The notes: generated by a model not told the origin, from the sequence alone. Counted from the stretch's first letter, positions 17,945-26,878 are shown. The stretch is DNA of 64,000 nucleotides from an uncultured Bariatricus sp. (GCA_934320645.1 CAKRFP010000006.1:1-64000); one strand, 5' to 3'. Program-made: numbers and translations.

Positions 17945-18008
17945 GGATTGCGAGAGTGCAAAGCACGTAGCAATCTGGTATCAAAGGGGGCAAAATGCCT
18001 TTTGCCCC
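17945..18008 (+). repeat. Hairpin repeat A (copy 1) plus a second hairpin, upstream of nadM-like gene
   Basis: GGATTGC (17945-17951) pairs with GCAATCT (17970-17976) around an inner GTGC-AAA-GCAC hairpin, followed by GGT. A related arrangement is at 25281-25320 with a different but still paired inner stem. A separate perfect hairpin, GGGGCAAAA (17987-17995) with TTTTGCCCC (18000-18008), follows. There is no clear terminator tail. It lies in the leader of the adenylyltransferase gene; its role is unknown. Confidence 0.45.
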
Positions 18009-18053
18009 AACATCATTGAAAAGATAAAACTACAGAAAGCAAGGGACGTATAA

Positions 18054-18605
18054 ATGATAGAAAAAGGGCTGGTATATGGAAGATTTCAGATTCTGCATCT
18101 CAAACATGTGGAATATATTCTGGCGGCAAAGATGCGCTGCAAAAGGCTTTATATAGGAATCACCATGTCGGATGATCTGCACGTATCAGGGGGTGAGGAA
18201 GACAATTACCGGGTAAGACGGAGCGCTAATCCTCTGACTTATATTGAGCGTTATGAGATGCTTCGTGATACGTTGCTCAGTTTCGGAGTGCCGAGAGAAG
18301 AGTTTGAGATCATCCCATTTCCGATTGACAGAGTGGAATATCTGGGGCAGTATCTGCCGGAGGGTGCGGTCTGCTTTATGAGTATCTGTGATGAATGGAC
18401 TGCGAACAATGAGAAGCGTTTTGAGAAGCTTGGAATTCCGGTGGAAGTCCTCTGGAGAAGGACCAAAGAGGAAAAAGGGGTATCAGGTTCCCAGATCAGG
18501 CAGAGGATCCTGGCAGATGAAAAGTGGGATGATATGGTGCCAAAGACCGTTTATGATTATGTTCTCTCGCACGGAATTGACGACAGGATCAAGTTTTCAA
18601 AATAA
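18054..18605 (+). CDS. NadM-like nicotinamide/nicotinate-nucleotide adenylyltransferase
   Basis: The 183-residue protein is a nucleotidyltransferase of the NMN adenylyltransferase/cytidylyltransferase superfamily. It has GRFQ at residues 9-12, two His in the LHLKH stretch that replaces the usual HxGH motif, and a C-terminal SGSQIRQR matching the nucleotide-binding ISGTxIR motif. NadM-type enzymes condense NMN with ATP to give NAD. The deviating first motif leaves another nucleotidyl transfer possible. AAGGGA precedes the ATG. XpaC follows after 14 bp, but a functional link is not obvious. Confidence 0.7.
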   Translation: MIEKGLVYGRFQILHLKHVEYILAAKMRCKRLYIGITMSDDLHVSGGEEDNYRVRRSANPLTYIERYEMLRDTLLSFGVPREEFEIIPFPIDRVEYLGQYLPEGAVCFMSICDEWTANNEKRFEKLGIPVEVLWRRTKEEKGVSGSQIRQRILADEKWDDMVPKTVYDYVLSHGIDDRIKFSK

Positions 18606-18619
18606 AGGAGAAGCTGAAA

Positions 18620-19990
18620 ATGCAGGATTGGGAAAGATTTGGAGAAGAGATCAGACGAACCGTGCAGGATGCTGTAGACTCACAGGATTACCGGAGGCTG
18701 AACCAGACGATCACGGATACGATCAACCGGGCAGTGAACGGTGCGGTAAATGGCGCGGAACAGGGCATGCGTTCTTTTGGAAATGCGTTTGATCAGGCAA
18801 CGAGAAATATGGGAAGAGGTCCGGGAGGACCGCGTGGAAGATATGGACAGATGGGCGGATCTGACAGATGGGGAAGAACGCCTGGAGGAGGTGTACCTCC
18901 GTTTGGAACTTACAGGTGGAGTGGACCGGATGGAAATGGAAGAGCGTGGAATCCGGATATGCAGGACTATAAGGCGGAATCACAGGGCAGCAGCCGGTAT
19001 GGATACAGCAATGCACAGCAGTCACCTGTCTTGTATGGATCGACGACGGGAACAAAGGCAGGCGGAATTGTCATGATCGCAGCAGGCGGAAGCATGGCAC
19101 TGATATTTTTGATTCTGTTCCTTGCATCTTGTATTGCTTCTTTGCCGGAAAGTCCGGGGGCTTTATGGATCATGCGTGCGGTATTTGGGCTGTTTACGGC
19201 AGCAAGTGGCATGATCACGGGATGGGGCATTAAGCTTCTGAAACAGGTTGGAAGATTCAAGAACTACAGCCGCAGGATCGCAGGCAGGGAGTACTGCAAT
19301 ATTTCAGAGATCGGAAGCAATTCCGGAAAATCCATAAAATTTGTGACAAAGGATCTGGAAAGAATGATTTCCAAAGGCTGGTTCCGTCAGGGGCATATGG
19401 ATGGTGAGAAGAAATGCCTGATCCTGTCAAACCGTGCTTATGAAGAATATTTACAGATCGAAACCCGCAGACAGCAGTCGAAAGCGGAAGAGCCGGTAAA
19501 GAAAGAAGAGAAGACACAGGAAAATACAAAAGAAGCAAAGAATGAAAAGCTGGCACCGGAGGTGCAGAAGATCATTGACCAGGGGGATGCTTTTATCAGA
19601 AAGATCCACGAGTGTAATGAAGCCATTCCGGGAGAAGAGATTTCCGCAAAGATCAGCCGGATGGAGATGCTGGTAGACCGGATCTTCGACCGGGTGGAAG
19701 AAAATCCACAGTCAGTTTCGGATATCCGTAAGCTGATGGAATATTATCTTCCAACGACGATCAAGCTTCTGGAAGCATATGAACAGCTTGACAGACAGCC
19801 GGTTGATGGAGAAAATATTCAGACTGCAAAACGTGAGATTGAGGCAACGCTCGATACTTTAAATACGGCATTTGAGAAGCTTTTGGATGACCTGTTTCAG
19901 GATACCATGTGGGATGTCTCATCGGATATTTCCGTATTGAATACCATGCTTGCACAGGAAGGTCTGAAAGAGGACGGAATGAAAAAATAA
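18620..19990 (+). CDS. XpaC-like protein (5-bromo-4-chloroindolyl phosphate hydrolysis family)
   Basis: The 456-residue protein has a polar N-terminal part (about 1-55), a Gly/Arg-rich linker (about 60-140), two membrane segments (about 150-172 and 182-207) and a helical C-terminal XpaC domain (about 290-455). XpaC proteins are almost always encoded beside TelA, as here, where TelA starts 21 bp downstream. Despite the family name a phosphatase activity is doubtful; membrane-associated stress or toxic-anion functions have been proposed. The start has AAAGGAGAAG upstream. Confidence 0.75.
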   Translation: MQDWERFGEEIRRTVQDAVDSQDYRRLNQTITDTINRAVNGAVNGAEQGMRSFGNAFDQATRNMGRGPGGPRGRYGQMGGSDRWGRTPGGGVPPFGTYRWSGPDGNGRAWNPDMQDYKAESQGSSRYGYSNAQQSPVLYGSTTGTKAGGIVMIAAGGSMALIFLILFLASCIASLPESPGALWIMRAVFGLFTAASGMITGWGIKLLKQVGRFKNYSRRIAGREYCNISEIGSNSGKSIKFVTKDLERMISKGWFRQGHMDGEKKCLILSNRAYEEYLQIETRRQQSKAEEPVKKEEKTQENTKEAKNEKLAPEVQKIIDQGDAFIRKIHECNEAIPGEEISAKISRMEMLVDRIFDRVEENPQSVSDIRKLMEYYLPTTIKLLEAYEQLDRQPVDGENIQTAKREIEATLDTLNTAFEKLLDDLFQDTMWDVSSDISVLNTMLAQEGLKEDGMKK

Positions 19991-20011
19991 AGTCGCAGGA
20001 GGAAGAAGAGT

Positions 20012-21145
20012 ATGAACGATTTTGAAGAATTTAATGTGACACCGGAGCTGACGCTGGATCCGTTTCAGGAAGAAAAAAAAGAGACTCCGCAGATTTATCA
20101 GGAGGCAGAACCGGAAACACCGGAGATCGTCCTGACACCGGAAGAAAAGAATATGGTCAGTGCATTTGCAGAAAAAATTGATCTCGCCAATTCGAACATG
20201 ATTCTTCAGTACGGAGCCGGAACCCAGAAGAAGATCGCAGATTTTTCAGAAAAAGCACTGGAAAATGTAAAGACAAAAGATCTTGGAGAGGTTGGCACGC
20301 TGTTAAGTGATGTGGTGACAGAACTGAAAGGATTTGATGAGGAAGAAGAAAAAGGATTCCTCGGAATCTTCAAAAAAGGCGGAAACAAGATCCAGGCAAT
20401 GAAAGCCAAATATGCAAAAGCAGAAACCAATGTAAACAATATTGTCAAAGCACTGGAATCTCACGAAGTGCAGCTTATGAAAGACATTGCGCTTCTGGAC
20501 AAGATGTATGAAGTGAACCTGACATATTATAAAGAATTGTCCATGTATGTGCTTGCCGGAAAGCAGAAGCTTGTCGAGACAAGAAACGGTGAGCTTCAGG
20601 AACTGAAGAGTAAAGCAATGGCAAGCGGACTTGCCGAGGATGCACAGGCAGCAAAAGATCTGGATTCCAGATGTGAACGTTTTGAGAAAAAACTGCATGA
20701 TCTGGAACTGACCAAGACAATCGCCATGCAGACCGCACCACAGATCCGTCTGGTACAGGGAAACGACACAATGATGGCAGAAAAAATCCAGTCTACACTC
20801 GTCAATACGATCCCGCTCTGGAAAAGCCAGATGGTACTCGCCCTTGGTGTGGAACATTCCGCACAGGCAGCAGCAGCTCAGAGAGAAGTCAACGATATGA
20901 CCAATGAACTCCTGCGCAAGAACGCAGAAAAGCTGAAGATTGCTACAGTAGAGACTGCCAAAGAATCCGAGCGTGGAATCGTAGATATTGAAACCTTAAA
21001 AGCGACCAATGAATCGCTGATCGCAACCTTCGATGAAGTCATGCAGATCCAACAGGAAGGCCGCCAGAAACGTCAGCAGGCAGAGGTGGAAATGCAGAGA
21101 ATAGAAGCAGAATTGAAGGCGAAGCTTCTGCAGGTTCAGGGGTAA
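20012..21145 (+). CDS. telA: Toxic anion resistance protein, TelA/KlaA family
   Basis: The 377-residue protein is almost entirely alpha-helical with long coiled-coil segments and no membrane segment. It matches TelA-family proteins, linked to resistance to tellurite and to some cell-envelope toxins. The conserved middle region includes AQAAAAQREVNDMTNELLRKN (about 290-310) and a final helix rich in Glu, Gln and Lys. It is co-transcribed with xpaC, the usual partner, and AGGAGG precedes the ATG. A strong bidirectional terminator follows. Confidence 0.85.
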   Translation: MNDFEEFNVTPELTLDPFQEEKKETPQIYQEAEPETPEIVLTPEEKNMVSAFAEKIDLANSNMILQYGAGTQKKIADFSEKALENVKTKDLGEVGTLLSDVVTELKGFDEEEEKGFLGIFKKGGNKIQAMKAKYAKAETNVNNIVKALESHEVQLMKDIALLDKMYEVNLTYYKELSMYVLAGKQKLVETRNGELQELKSKAMASGLAEDAQAAKDLDSRCERFEKKLHDLELTKTIAMQTAPQIRLVQGNDTMMAEKIQSTLVNTIPLWKSQMVLALGVEHSAQAAAAQREVNDMTNELLRKNAEKLKIATVETAKESERGIVDIETLKATNESLIATFDEVMQIQQEGRQKRQQAEVEMQRIEAELKAKLLQVQG

Positions 21146-21185
21146 GCATTTGGTGAGGAACTTTTTAAAAGTTTGCCAGAGCACA

Positions 21186-21234
21186 GACATAAAGGACTCC
21201 GTTTCTAATCACAGAAAACGGAGTCCTTTATGTC
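21186..21234. terminator. Bidirectional terminator between telA and arcC
   Basis: The perfect 19-bp inverted repeat GACATAAAGGACTCCGTTT (21186-21204) and its complement (21216-21234) separates two convergent genes. Confidence 0.8.
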
Positions 21235-21249
21235 GTCCCTTGTGTACAT

Positions 21250-22179
21250 TTATTCAATAACAGTTCCGGTTCTACCCTTCAGAGCATCTTTCAGAGTATC
21301 AAAAGAAGTAATCAGAGCGCTTCTACCCTCTTTCTTTTCTACGAATCCTACGGATGCCTGGAATTTTGGAAGCATGTTGTAGATTCCGAAGTGTCCTTCA
21401 TCCATGTACTGCTTAGCCTGTTCTACGGAGATGCTATCGAGTTCTTCTTCATCTTCTTTTCCGTGGTTTAAGCATACCTTTTCCACACTGGTGAGGATGA
21501 TGAGCTCATCTGCATCGATCTGCTCGGCGAGCTTGCCGGCAGTAAGATCTTTTTCGATGACTCCGCTGGCACCTTTAAGATGATTGTTCTGCTGGAGTAC
21601 CGGGATTCCGCCACCACCGCAGGCGATTACAATATGTCCTGCATCGGTAAGGGTGCGGATGGCATCAACTTCTACGATATCAACCGGGTTTGGAGAAGCA
21701 ACGACACGGCGGAAGCCCTGACCAGGAACTTCTACTACATAATTGCCCTTTTTACGTTCAGCGGCAGCGTCTTCTGCGTTCATGATACGTCCGACAATCT
21801 TGGTTGGTGTATAGAATGCTTCGTCATATGGATCAACAGTTACCTGTGTGATAACGGTGCATACGCTGCGATAGATGCCGCGTCCGATCAGTTCTTCGCG
21901 AATCGCATTCTGCAGGTCGTATCCGATGTAACCCTGTGACATAGCAGAGCAGACTGACATCGGAGAAGCGGTATAATCCGGATGATTGGTGCTGAATTCG
22001 TTCATAGCAGTGTGGATCATACCAACCTGAGGTCCATTACTGTGTGTGATTACTACCTGGTATCCTTCTTCAACAAGATCTGCAATGGAAACTGCAGTTT
22101 TTTTAACGGCAACCTTCTGCTCCGGAAGTGTGGTTCCGAGTGCGCGGTGTCCTAATGCAACAACAACTTTTTTCTTCAT
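21250..22179 (-). CDS. arcC: Carbamate kinase
   Basis: The 309-residue protein is a complete amino-acid-kinase-fold carbamate kinase. Visible motifs are ALGHRALGTTLPEQ at the N terminus, THSNGPQVGMI (about 45-55), VVASPNPVDIVE, and CGGGGIPV (about 187-194), which bind carbamoyl phosphate and ADP. It makes ATP from carbamoyl phosphate and ADP, the last step of arginine deiminase, agmatine or allantoin/purine breakdown. No arcA, arcB or purine genes adjoin it. A good promoter and a leader hairpin lie upstream. GAGGGATG precedes the ATG. Confidence 0.9.
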   Translation of the reverse strand: MKKKVVVALGHRALGTTLPEQKVAVKKTAVSIADLVEEGYQVVITHSNGPQVGMIHTAMNEFSTNHPDYTASPMSVCSAMSQGYIGYDLQNAIREELIGRGIYRSVCTVITQVTVDPYDEAFYTPTKIVGRIMNAEDAAAERKKGNYVVEVPGQGFRRVVASPNPVDIVEVDAIRTLTDAGHIVIACGGGGIPVLQQNNHLKGASGVIEKDLTAGKLAEQIDADELIILTSVEKVCLNHGKEDEEELDSISVEQAKQYMDEGHFGIYNMLPKFQASVGFVEKKEGRSALITSFDTLKDALKGRTGTVIE

Positions 22180-22210
22180 ATTACATCCCTCTGTTTCTCA
22201 GAATTTGAAT

Positions 22211-22244
22211 TGTCTGCGTATGAAAAAACATATGACGCAGACAA
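22211..22244 (-). promoter_or_regulatory. Hairpin in the arcC leader
   Basis: TTGTCTGCGT and ACGCAGACAA form a stem around a short A-rich loop between the arcC promoter and start. There is no T tail, so it is more likely an mRNA stability or regulatory hairpin than a terminator. Confidence 0.4.
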
Positions 22245-22266
22245 CGGCGATAAAAAATATATAAAA

Positions 22267-22295
22267 ATTATAGTATTTTTTTATGGAAATTGCAA
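22267..22295 (-). promoter_or_regulatory. Sigma-A type promoter of arcC
   Basis: On the minus strand TTGCAA (-35, 22290-22295), a 17-bp spacer and TATAAT (-10, 22267-22272) lie about 90 bp upstream of the arcC start. Confidence 0.65.
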
Positions 22296-22443
22296 TCATT
22301 AGTTGGCAAAAATGCACAGTATAAAAAGGAATTACTGGTGGGCAGAAGCTAAATGCTACAAGGACGGGGATTTTTAGAAAACATGCTGACAACAAGGGGA
22401 GATGTTCATATAATATAATAAGAAGTCCGGTGGATGGTGCAGT

Positions 22444-22716
22444 ATGAAAGAGGAACGGATTCGATTTTGCGGATTAAAAGAGCGGGAGGTCATTAATATG
22501 TGTGACTGCAAACGGCTTGGTTATGTTGCCGATCTGCTGATCAATATCTGTTCAGGGTGTGTGGAAGCATTGATCGTACCGGGACCGGGAAGAATCTGTG
22601 GATTTCTTGGGTATGATGCGGAGTATATTATTCCATTTGAGTGTATCCGCAGGATTGGAGAGGATATTATTCTTGTGGAAATTAAAGAGGACAAATGTCT
22701 GAAGCCGTGTAAATAA
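22444..22716 (+). CDS. YlmC/YmxH family PRC-barrel-like protein
   Basis: The 90-residue protein matches the YlmC/YmxH family of spore-forming clostridia and bacilli: LKEREVINMCDCKRLGYVADL near the N terminus and IVPGPGRICGF followed by EYIIPFECIRRIGEDIILV. The fold is a small PRC-barrel. The function is unknown; the family is found mainly in spore-formers, which supports a spore-forming ancestry. The ATG at 22444 is chosen because the family domain begins about ten residues later; an inner ATG at 22498 would cut into it. Confidence 0.8.
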   Translation: MKEERIRFCGLKEREVINMCDCKRLGYVADLLINICSGCVEALIVPGPGRICGFLGYDAEYIIPFECIRRIGEDIILVEIKEDKCLKPCK

Positions 22717-22797
22717 GAAGAGTAAAAGAGGAAGAAGAGTACAGACTGCTCAGTAAAATAAATGAGAACAAGTAAAAAGACAAAGGAGAGAAGAAAA

Positions 22798-23493
22798 ATG
22801 ACAGCATTTTTTAAAGAAATCGAGCCATTCCGGGGAGACGGAAACGAAAATGAAAAGGGACAGACGCTGGAAGAATTTCTGGAGGAGTATGATCCTTATA
22901 AATATAAAAATCCTTGTGTGACAACGGATGCAGTTATATTTTCCTGCAAAAGAAAGGAAGTGGACGGAGAATGGAAAGTTCTGATGGTTAAAAGGCGGAA
23001 TCATCCGAGCATTGGTTGGTGGGCGCTGCCGGGTGGGTTTATTGAACTTCATGAGAATCTGGAAGATACGGCAAGAAGAGAACTGACCGAAGAGACCGGC
23101 GTGGCGGATCTTCCGATGGAGCAATTTGCAGTCTATGGAAATGTGGACCGTGATCCAAGAGCACGGATCATCACTTCAGCATATCTTTCGGTTGTAAATG
23201 AAGGGCAGGTAAAGGTGCGGGCCGGCGACGATGCGGCGGATGCAAGATGGATGCAGCTTCATTGCCGGACAGAATCGGTGAAGGAGGACGGAGAATGGAA
23301 AGAAACCATTTATCGCTTGACATTGGAAAATAAGGAAACAGATCTTACAATTTCAGCAGCTGTTGAGAAGAGAGAAAGAAGCGGTCTGGTAAGAGAAACC
23401 TATTATAAAGTAAAAGAATCGGACCGGATCGCCTGTGACCATGCGGCACTGATCGTACAGGCATGGAAGCTGATGGAGAGCCGGCTGGCATAG
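22798..23493 (+). CDS. Nudix hydrolase
   Basis: The 231-residue protein has a full Nudix box at about residues 79-101 (GGFIELHENLEDTARRELTEETG), with the Glu residues that bind metal, preceded by the WWALPGG strand. Nudix enzymes split nucleoside diphosphates linked to another group; the layout resembles ADP-ribose pyrophosphatases. A C-terminal extension of about 80 residues (from the WMQLH region) could hold a regulatory or dimer part, but I see no clear winged helix. The ATG at 22798 has AAAGGAGAG upstream; the frame opens at 22762. Confidence 0.8.
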   Translation: MTAFFKEIEPFRGDGNENEKGQTLEEFLEEYDPYKYKNPCVTTDAVIFSCKRKEVDGEWKVLMVKRRNHPSIGWWALPGGFIELHENLEDTARRELTEETGVADLPMEQFAVYGNVDRDPRARIITSAYLSVVNEGQVKVRAGDDAADARWMQLHCRTESVKEDGEWKETIYRLTLENKETDLTISAAVEKRERSGLVRETYYKVKESDRIACDHAALIVQAWKLMESRLA

Positions 23494-23516
23494 CTTTTTG
23501 ATAAAGTGTGAATTTG

Positions 23517-23545
23517 TTGACAACCTTGTATACAGGTTTTATACT
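23517..23545 (+). promoter_or_regulatory. Promoter of nrdR, with a near-palindromic spacer
   Basis: TTGACA (23517-23522), 17-bp spacer and TATACT (23540-23545). The spacer contains AACCT-TGTATACA-GGTT, a near palindrome centred on GTATAC that could bind a repressor. It does not resemble the known NrdR box. Confidence 0.65.
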
Positions 23546-23611
23546 ATAGACATTAAAAATGTGCGTGATTCGGCAGTAGAATCAATCAAGAACCAGGCAG
23601 GAGGAAAAAAG

Positions 23612-24061
23612 ATGAAGTGCCCATATTGTGGTAACATTGATACAAGAGTCATCGACTCAAGACCGGCAGATGACGGAACGACGATCAGAAGGAGAAGATC
23701 CTGTGATGCGTGCAACAAGCGTTTTACAACCTATGAGAAGGTGGAGACCATACCGCTGATCGTGATCAAGAAGGACAACAACCGAGAGCAGTATGACCGT
23801 ACTAAACTGGAAGGCGGAGTACTCCGGGCGTGCTACAAACGTCCGGTATCAGCAGCAGATATTCAGGAAACGATCGACTCGATCGAGACAGCGATTTTCA
23901 GCCGGGAAGAGAAAGAGATCCCGAGCAGCCAGATCGGTGAAATTGTGATGGAAAGCCTGAAAAAGCTAGATCCGGTTGCTTATGTACGTTTCGCATCGGT
24001 GTACAGAGAGTTCAAAGATGTGAACACCTTTATGGATGAACTGAAGAAAATATTAGAATAA
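23612..24061 (+). CDS. nrdR: Transcriptional repressor NrdR
   Basis: The 149-residue protein has an N-terminal zinc ribbon (CPYC at residues 3-6 and CDACNKRF near 31) followed by an ATP-cone domain (about 49-139). NrdR senses ATP/dATP and represses ribonucleotide reductase genes. No nrd genes are adjacent. The ATG at 23612 has GCAGGAGG upstream and matches the exact family start MKCPYCG; the longer frame from 23498 runs through the promoter. It begins a run of housekeeping genes with coaBC 14 bp downstream. Confidence 0.92.
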   Translation: MKCPYCGNIDTRVIDSRPADDGTTIRRRRSCDACNKRFTTYEKVETIPLIVIKKDNNREQYDRTKLEGGVLRACYKRPVSAADIQETIDSIETAIFSREEKEIPSSQIGEIVMESLKKLDPVAYVRFASVYREFKDVNTFMDELKKILE

Positions 24062-24075
24062 AAGGGGAAAGACAA

Positions 24076-25275
24076 ATGGAACGGAAAAAGACAGTATTGC
24101 TCTGCGTGACCGGCGGTATTGCGGCGTACAAGATTGCAACACTGGCAAGTATGCTGGTAAAGACAGGATACGACGTGAAAGTCGTGATGACACAGAATGC
24201 AACCAATTTTATCAATCCACTGGTATTTGAGACTTTGACACAGCATAAGTGTCTGATCGATACATTTGACCGGAATTTTGAGTACAGCGTAGAGCATGTG
24301 ACACTGGCAAAATGGGCGGATATCGTGATGATCGCACCTGCCACGGCGAACGTGATCGGAAAGCTGGCGCATGGAATTGCGGATGATATGCTGACTACGA
24401 CGGTGATGGCATGTGCTGAGTGTAAGAAGATCCTTGCACCGGCGATGAATACAAGAATGTATGAGAATCCGGTTGTGCAGGACAACTTAAAGCTTCTGGA
24501 ACATTACGGATATGAAGTGATCCAGCCTGCAAGCGGACATCTGGCATGTGGGGATAACGGAGCAGGAAAGATGCCGGAAGCAGAGACTTTGTATGAATAT
24601 ATTTACCGGGATACCGCTTATGAAAAGGATCTGGTTGGAAAGAAGATCCTTGTTACGGCGGGACCGACAAGAGAAGCTATTGACCCGGTGCGCTATATTA
24701 CTAACCACTCATCCGGCAAGATGGGATATGCACTTGCGCGGGTGGCGGCAGCAAGAGGGGCAGATGTCACTCTTGTCACTGGACCTACAGAGATCAAAAA
24801 GCCAATGTTTGTGAAGATTGTTCCGGTTACAACTGCAAAGGAAATGTTTGAGGCGGTTAAAAAAGAATCGGCAGATGCAGACATTGTGTGCAAGGCAGCG
24901 GCGGTTGCGGATTACCGTCCAAAGCGTGTAGCCGATGAAAAAGTGAAAAAATCAGACAGCGAGATGAGTCTGGAGTTGGAAAAGACGGACGATATTCTGA
25001 AATATCTCGGAGAACACAGAAAAGATGGACAGTTTCTGTGCGGATTTTCAATGGAAACCGAGAATATGGTTGAAAATTCAAGAAAGAAACTGGAAAAGAA
25101 GAATCTGGATATGATTGCGGCAAATAATCTAAAAGTTGCCGGAGCAGGATTTCAGGGCGATACAAACCAGATGACACTGATTACGAAAGAAGATGAGACT
25201 GCACTTCCGCTGATCAGCAAGGAAGAGACTGCAGCTTGTATTCTGGACAAAATTCTGGAGTGTATAAATAAATGA
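24076..25275 (+). CDS. coaBC: Bifunctional phosphopantothenoylcysteine decarboxylase/synthetase
   Basis: The 399-residue protein joins CoaC (about 1-180) and CoaB (about 185-399). CoaC features are the FMN-binding start (GGIAAYK), the catalytic His in VEHVTLAKWAD, APATANVIGK, and PAMNTRMYENP. CoaB features are VTAGPTREAIDPVR and ITNHSSGKMGYALA. It makes 4'-phosphopantetheine from 4'-phosphopantothenate and cysteine for CoA synthesis. Two more genes that fit pantothenate supply and phosphorylation follow. AAAGGGGAAAG precedes the ATG. Confidence 0.93.
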   Translation: MERKKTVLLCVTGGIAAYKIATLASMLVKTGYDVKVVMTQNATNFINPLVFETLTQHKCLIDTFDRNFEYSVEHVTLAKWADIVMIAPATANVIGKLAHGIADDMLTTTVMACAECKKILAPAMNTRMYENPVVQDNLKLLEHYGYEVIQPASGHLACGDNGAGKMPEAETLYEYIYRDTAYEKDLVGKKILVTAGPTREAIDPVRYITNHSSGKMGYALARVAAARGADVTLVTGPTEIKKPMFVKIVPVTTAKEMFEAVKKESADADIVCKAAAVADYRPKRVADEKVKKSDSEMSLELEKTDDILKYLGEHRKDGQFLCGFSMETENMVENSRKKLEKKNLDMIAANNLKVAGAGFQGDTNQMTLITKEDETALPLISKEETAACILDKILECINK

Positions 25276-25280
25276 TGTAA

Positions 25281-25320
25281 GGATTGCGGGAATCGAATAG
25301 CGATGGAGCAATCCGGTTAC
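25281..25320 (+). repeat. Hairpin repeat A (copy 2), upstream of the ECF gene
   Basis: GGATTGC (25281-25287) pairs with GCAATCC (25308-25314), with an inner ATCG/CGAT stem, followed by GGT. It corresponds to copy 1 at 17945-17980, where the inner stem is GTGC/GCAC; pairing is kept although the bases differ. Confidence 0.45.
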
Positions 25321-25389
25321 ATCAGTAAATAAAAAGAGCCAAAGTGTATTGTATCTCGAAGGAGAATAGTAACAGGAGGAAAAAGAAAA

Positions 25390-26055
25390 ATGAATCAAGG
25401 AAATGAACGTACTACATCGATGTCCAGAACCAAGGGACTTGTACAGATGGCAATCTTTGCAGCACTCATTGTTGTGCTCGCATTCACCCCGTTTATCGGA
25501 TATATCCCGCTTGGATTTACCAGAGCGACGATCATCCATATCCCGGTGATCATGGGATCTCTGATGCTTGGACCAAAGAAGGGTGCAGCACTTGGCGGCG
25601 TATTCGGACTTACAAGCTTCATCAATAACACGATGAACCCGACACTGACATCCTTTGTATTTACCCCGTTTTACAGCCTGGGCGAATACAGCGGAGGAAT
25701 CGGAAGTCTGATTATCTGCTTTGTGCCGCGTATTCTGATCGGTGTAGTACCGTTTTATGTTTACCGTCTGGTTAAGAAGCTTTCAAAGAACAACGGAGTA
25801 TCTTCCGTTGGGCTTGTTGCGGCAGGACTTTCCGGAGCACTGACCAATACGCTTCTTGTCATGAACCTTATTTTTGTATTTTTCAGAAATGACTATGCAG
25901 CAGCCAATGGTGTTACCGTAAAGGCGGTATATGGATTTATCCTGAGCATTATCGGAATCAACGGAATTCCGGAGGCGATCGTAGCAGCGGTGATCACGCT
26001 GGTACTTGGAAAGACACTGATGAAAAAGGGTGTACAGGAAAGATTAGGAGTGTAG
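25390..26055 (+). CDS. ECF transporter S component, probably for pantothenate
   Basis: The 221-residue protein has about six membrane segments and the features of ECF-type vitamin-binding subunits, including an N-terminal Gly/Ala-rich helix, the GPKKGAALGGVFGL loop (about 60-73) and PRILIG. The S component binds the vitamin and works with a shared EcfAAT module encoded elsewhere. Its position between coaBC and coaX points to pantothenate (PanT-like), an inference from context rather than from binding residues. AGGAGGAAAA precedes the ATG; coaX follows after four bases. Confidence 0.75.
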   Translation: MNQGNERTTSMSRTKGLVQMAIFAALIVVLAFTPFIGYIPLGFTRATIIHIPVIMGSLMLGPKKGAALGGVFGLTSFINNTMNPTLTSFVFTPFYSLGEYSGGIGSLIICFVPRILIGVVPFYVYRLVKKLSKNNGVSSVGLVAAGLSGALTNTLLVMNLIFVFFRNDYAAANGVTVKAVYGFILSIIGINGIPEAIVAAVITLVLGKTLMKKGVQERLGV

Positions 26056-26059
26056 AGAA

Positions 26060-26824
26060 ATGATACTTGCGATTGATATAGGAAATACAAATATTGTTCT
26101 TGGGTGCGTGGATGATAAAAAAACCTATTTTATTGAGAGACTTTCCACGATCAAGACAAAGATGGAACTGGAATATGCCATTGATATCAAGATGGTACTG
26201 GATATCCATGGAATCAAACCGGAGAAGCTGGAAGGAGCGATCATCAGCTCGGTAGTTCCGCAGATTACATATGTCGTAAAAGAGGCGGCAGAAAAGATTC
26301 TGAAAAAAGAGACACTGGTCATCGGACCTGGCGTTAAGAATGGACTTAATATTCTGATGGATAATCCGGCGCAGCTCGGAAGCGACCTGGTAGCAAATGC
26401 AGTTGCAGGAATTGCGGAATATAAAGCACCGATGATGATCTTCGACCTGGGAACAGCCACAACCGTCAGTGTGATCGATGCGAAAAAGAATTATATCGGA
26501 GGCATGATCTATCCGGGTGTGAATATTTCACTGAATGCTCTGACTGAAAATGCATCCCAGCTTCAGGGAATTGGACTGGAAGCACCGAAGCGAATTGTTG
26601 GAAAGAATACGATCGAATGTATGAAGAGTGGTGTTCTTTATTCGAGTGCTGCAGGGATTGATGGAATTATTGACCGGATTGAGGAAGCGGTTGGACAGCC
26701 TGTGACAGCAATTGCAACGGGCGGACTTTCCAAAAAGATTGTTCCGTATTGTAAGCGAGAGATCATACTGGATGATGATCTGCTTTTGAAAGGACTTCTG
26801 ATCATTTATCGGAAAAACAGATAA
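26060..26824 (+). CDS. coaX: Type III pantothenate kinase
   Basis: The 254-residue protein has the ASKHA-fold signature of CoaX: AIDIGNTNIVLG (P-loop-like, residues 3-14), PAQLGSDLVANAVAG (about 110-124) and FDLGTATTVSVID (about 130-142). It phosphorylates pantothenate with ATP, the first step of CoA synthesis, and needs a monovalent cation in known members. It follows the ECF gene with a four-base gap and is clearly co-transcribed, so this operon covers vitamin uptake and the early CoA steps. Confidence 0.93.
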   Translation: MILAIDIGNTNIVLGCVDDKKTYFIERLSTIKTKMELEYAIDIKMVLDIHGIKPEKLEGAIISSVVPQITYVVKEAAEKILKKETLVIGPGVKNGLNILMDNPAQLGSDLVANAVAGIAEYKAPMMIFDLGTATTVSVIDAKKNYIGGMIYPGVNISLNALTENASQLQGIGLEAPKRIVGKNTIECMKSGVLYSSAAGIDGIIDRIEEAVGQPVTAIATGGLSKKIVPYCKREIILDDDLLLKGLLIIYRKNR

Positions 26825-26878
26825 CAGAAAGGTGACAGGGACGAGGACTTACAGAGTTTTCGCCCCTTTTATAAAAGG

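Noticed and set aside
17945..18008. NAD-sensing riboswitch before the NadM-like gene
   Set aside because: The known NAD+ riboswitch consensus is not present, and a matching hairpin occurs before an unrelated vitamin gene.
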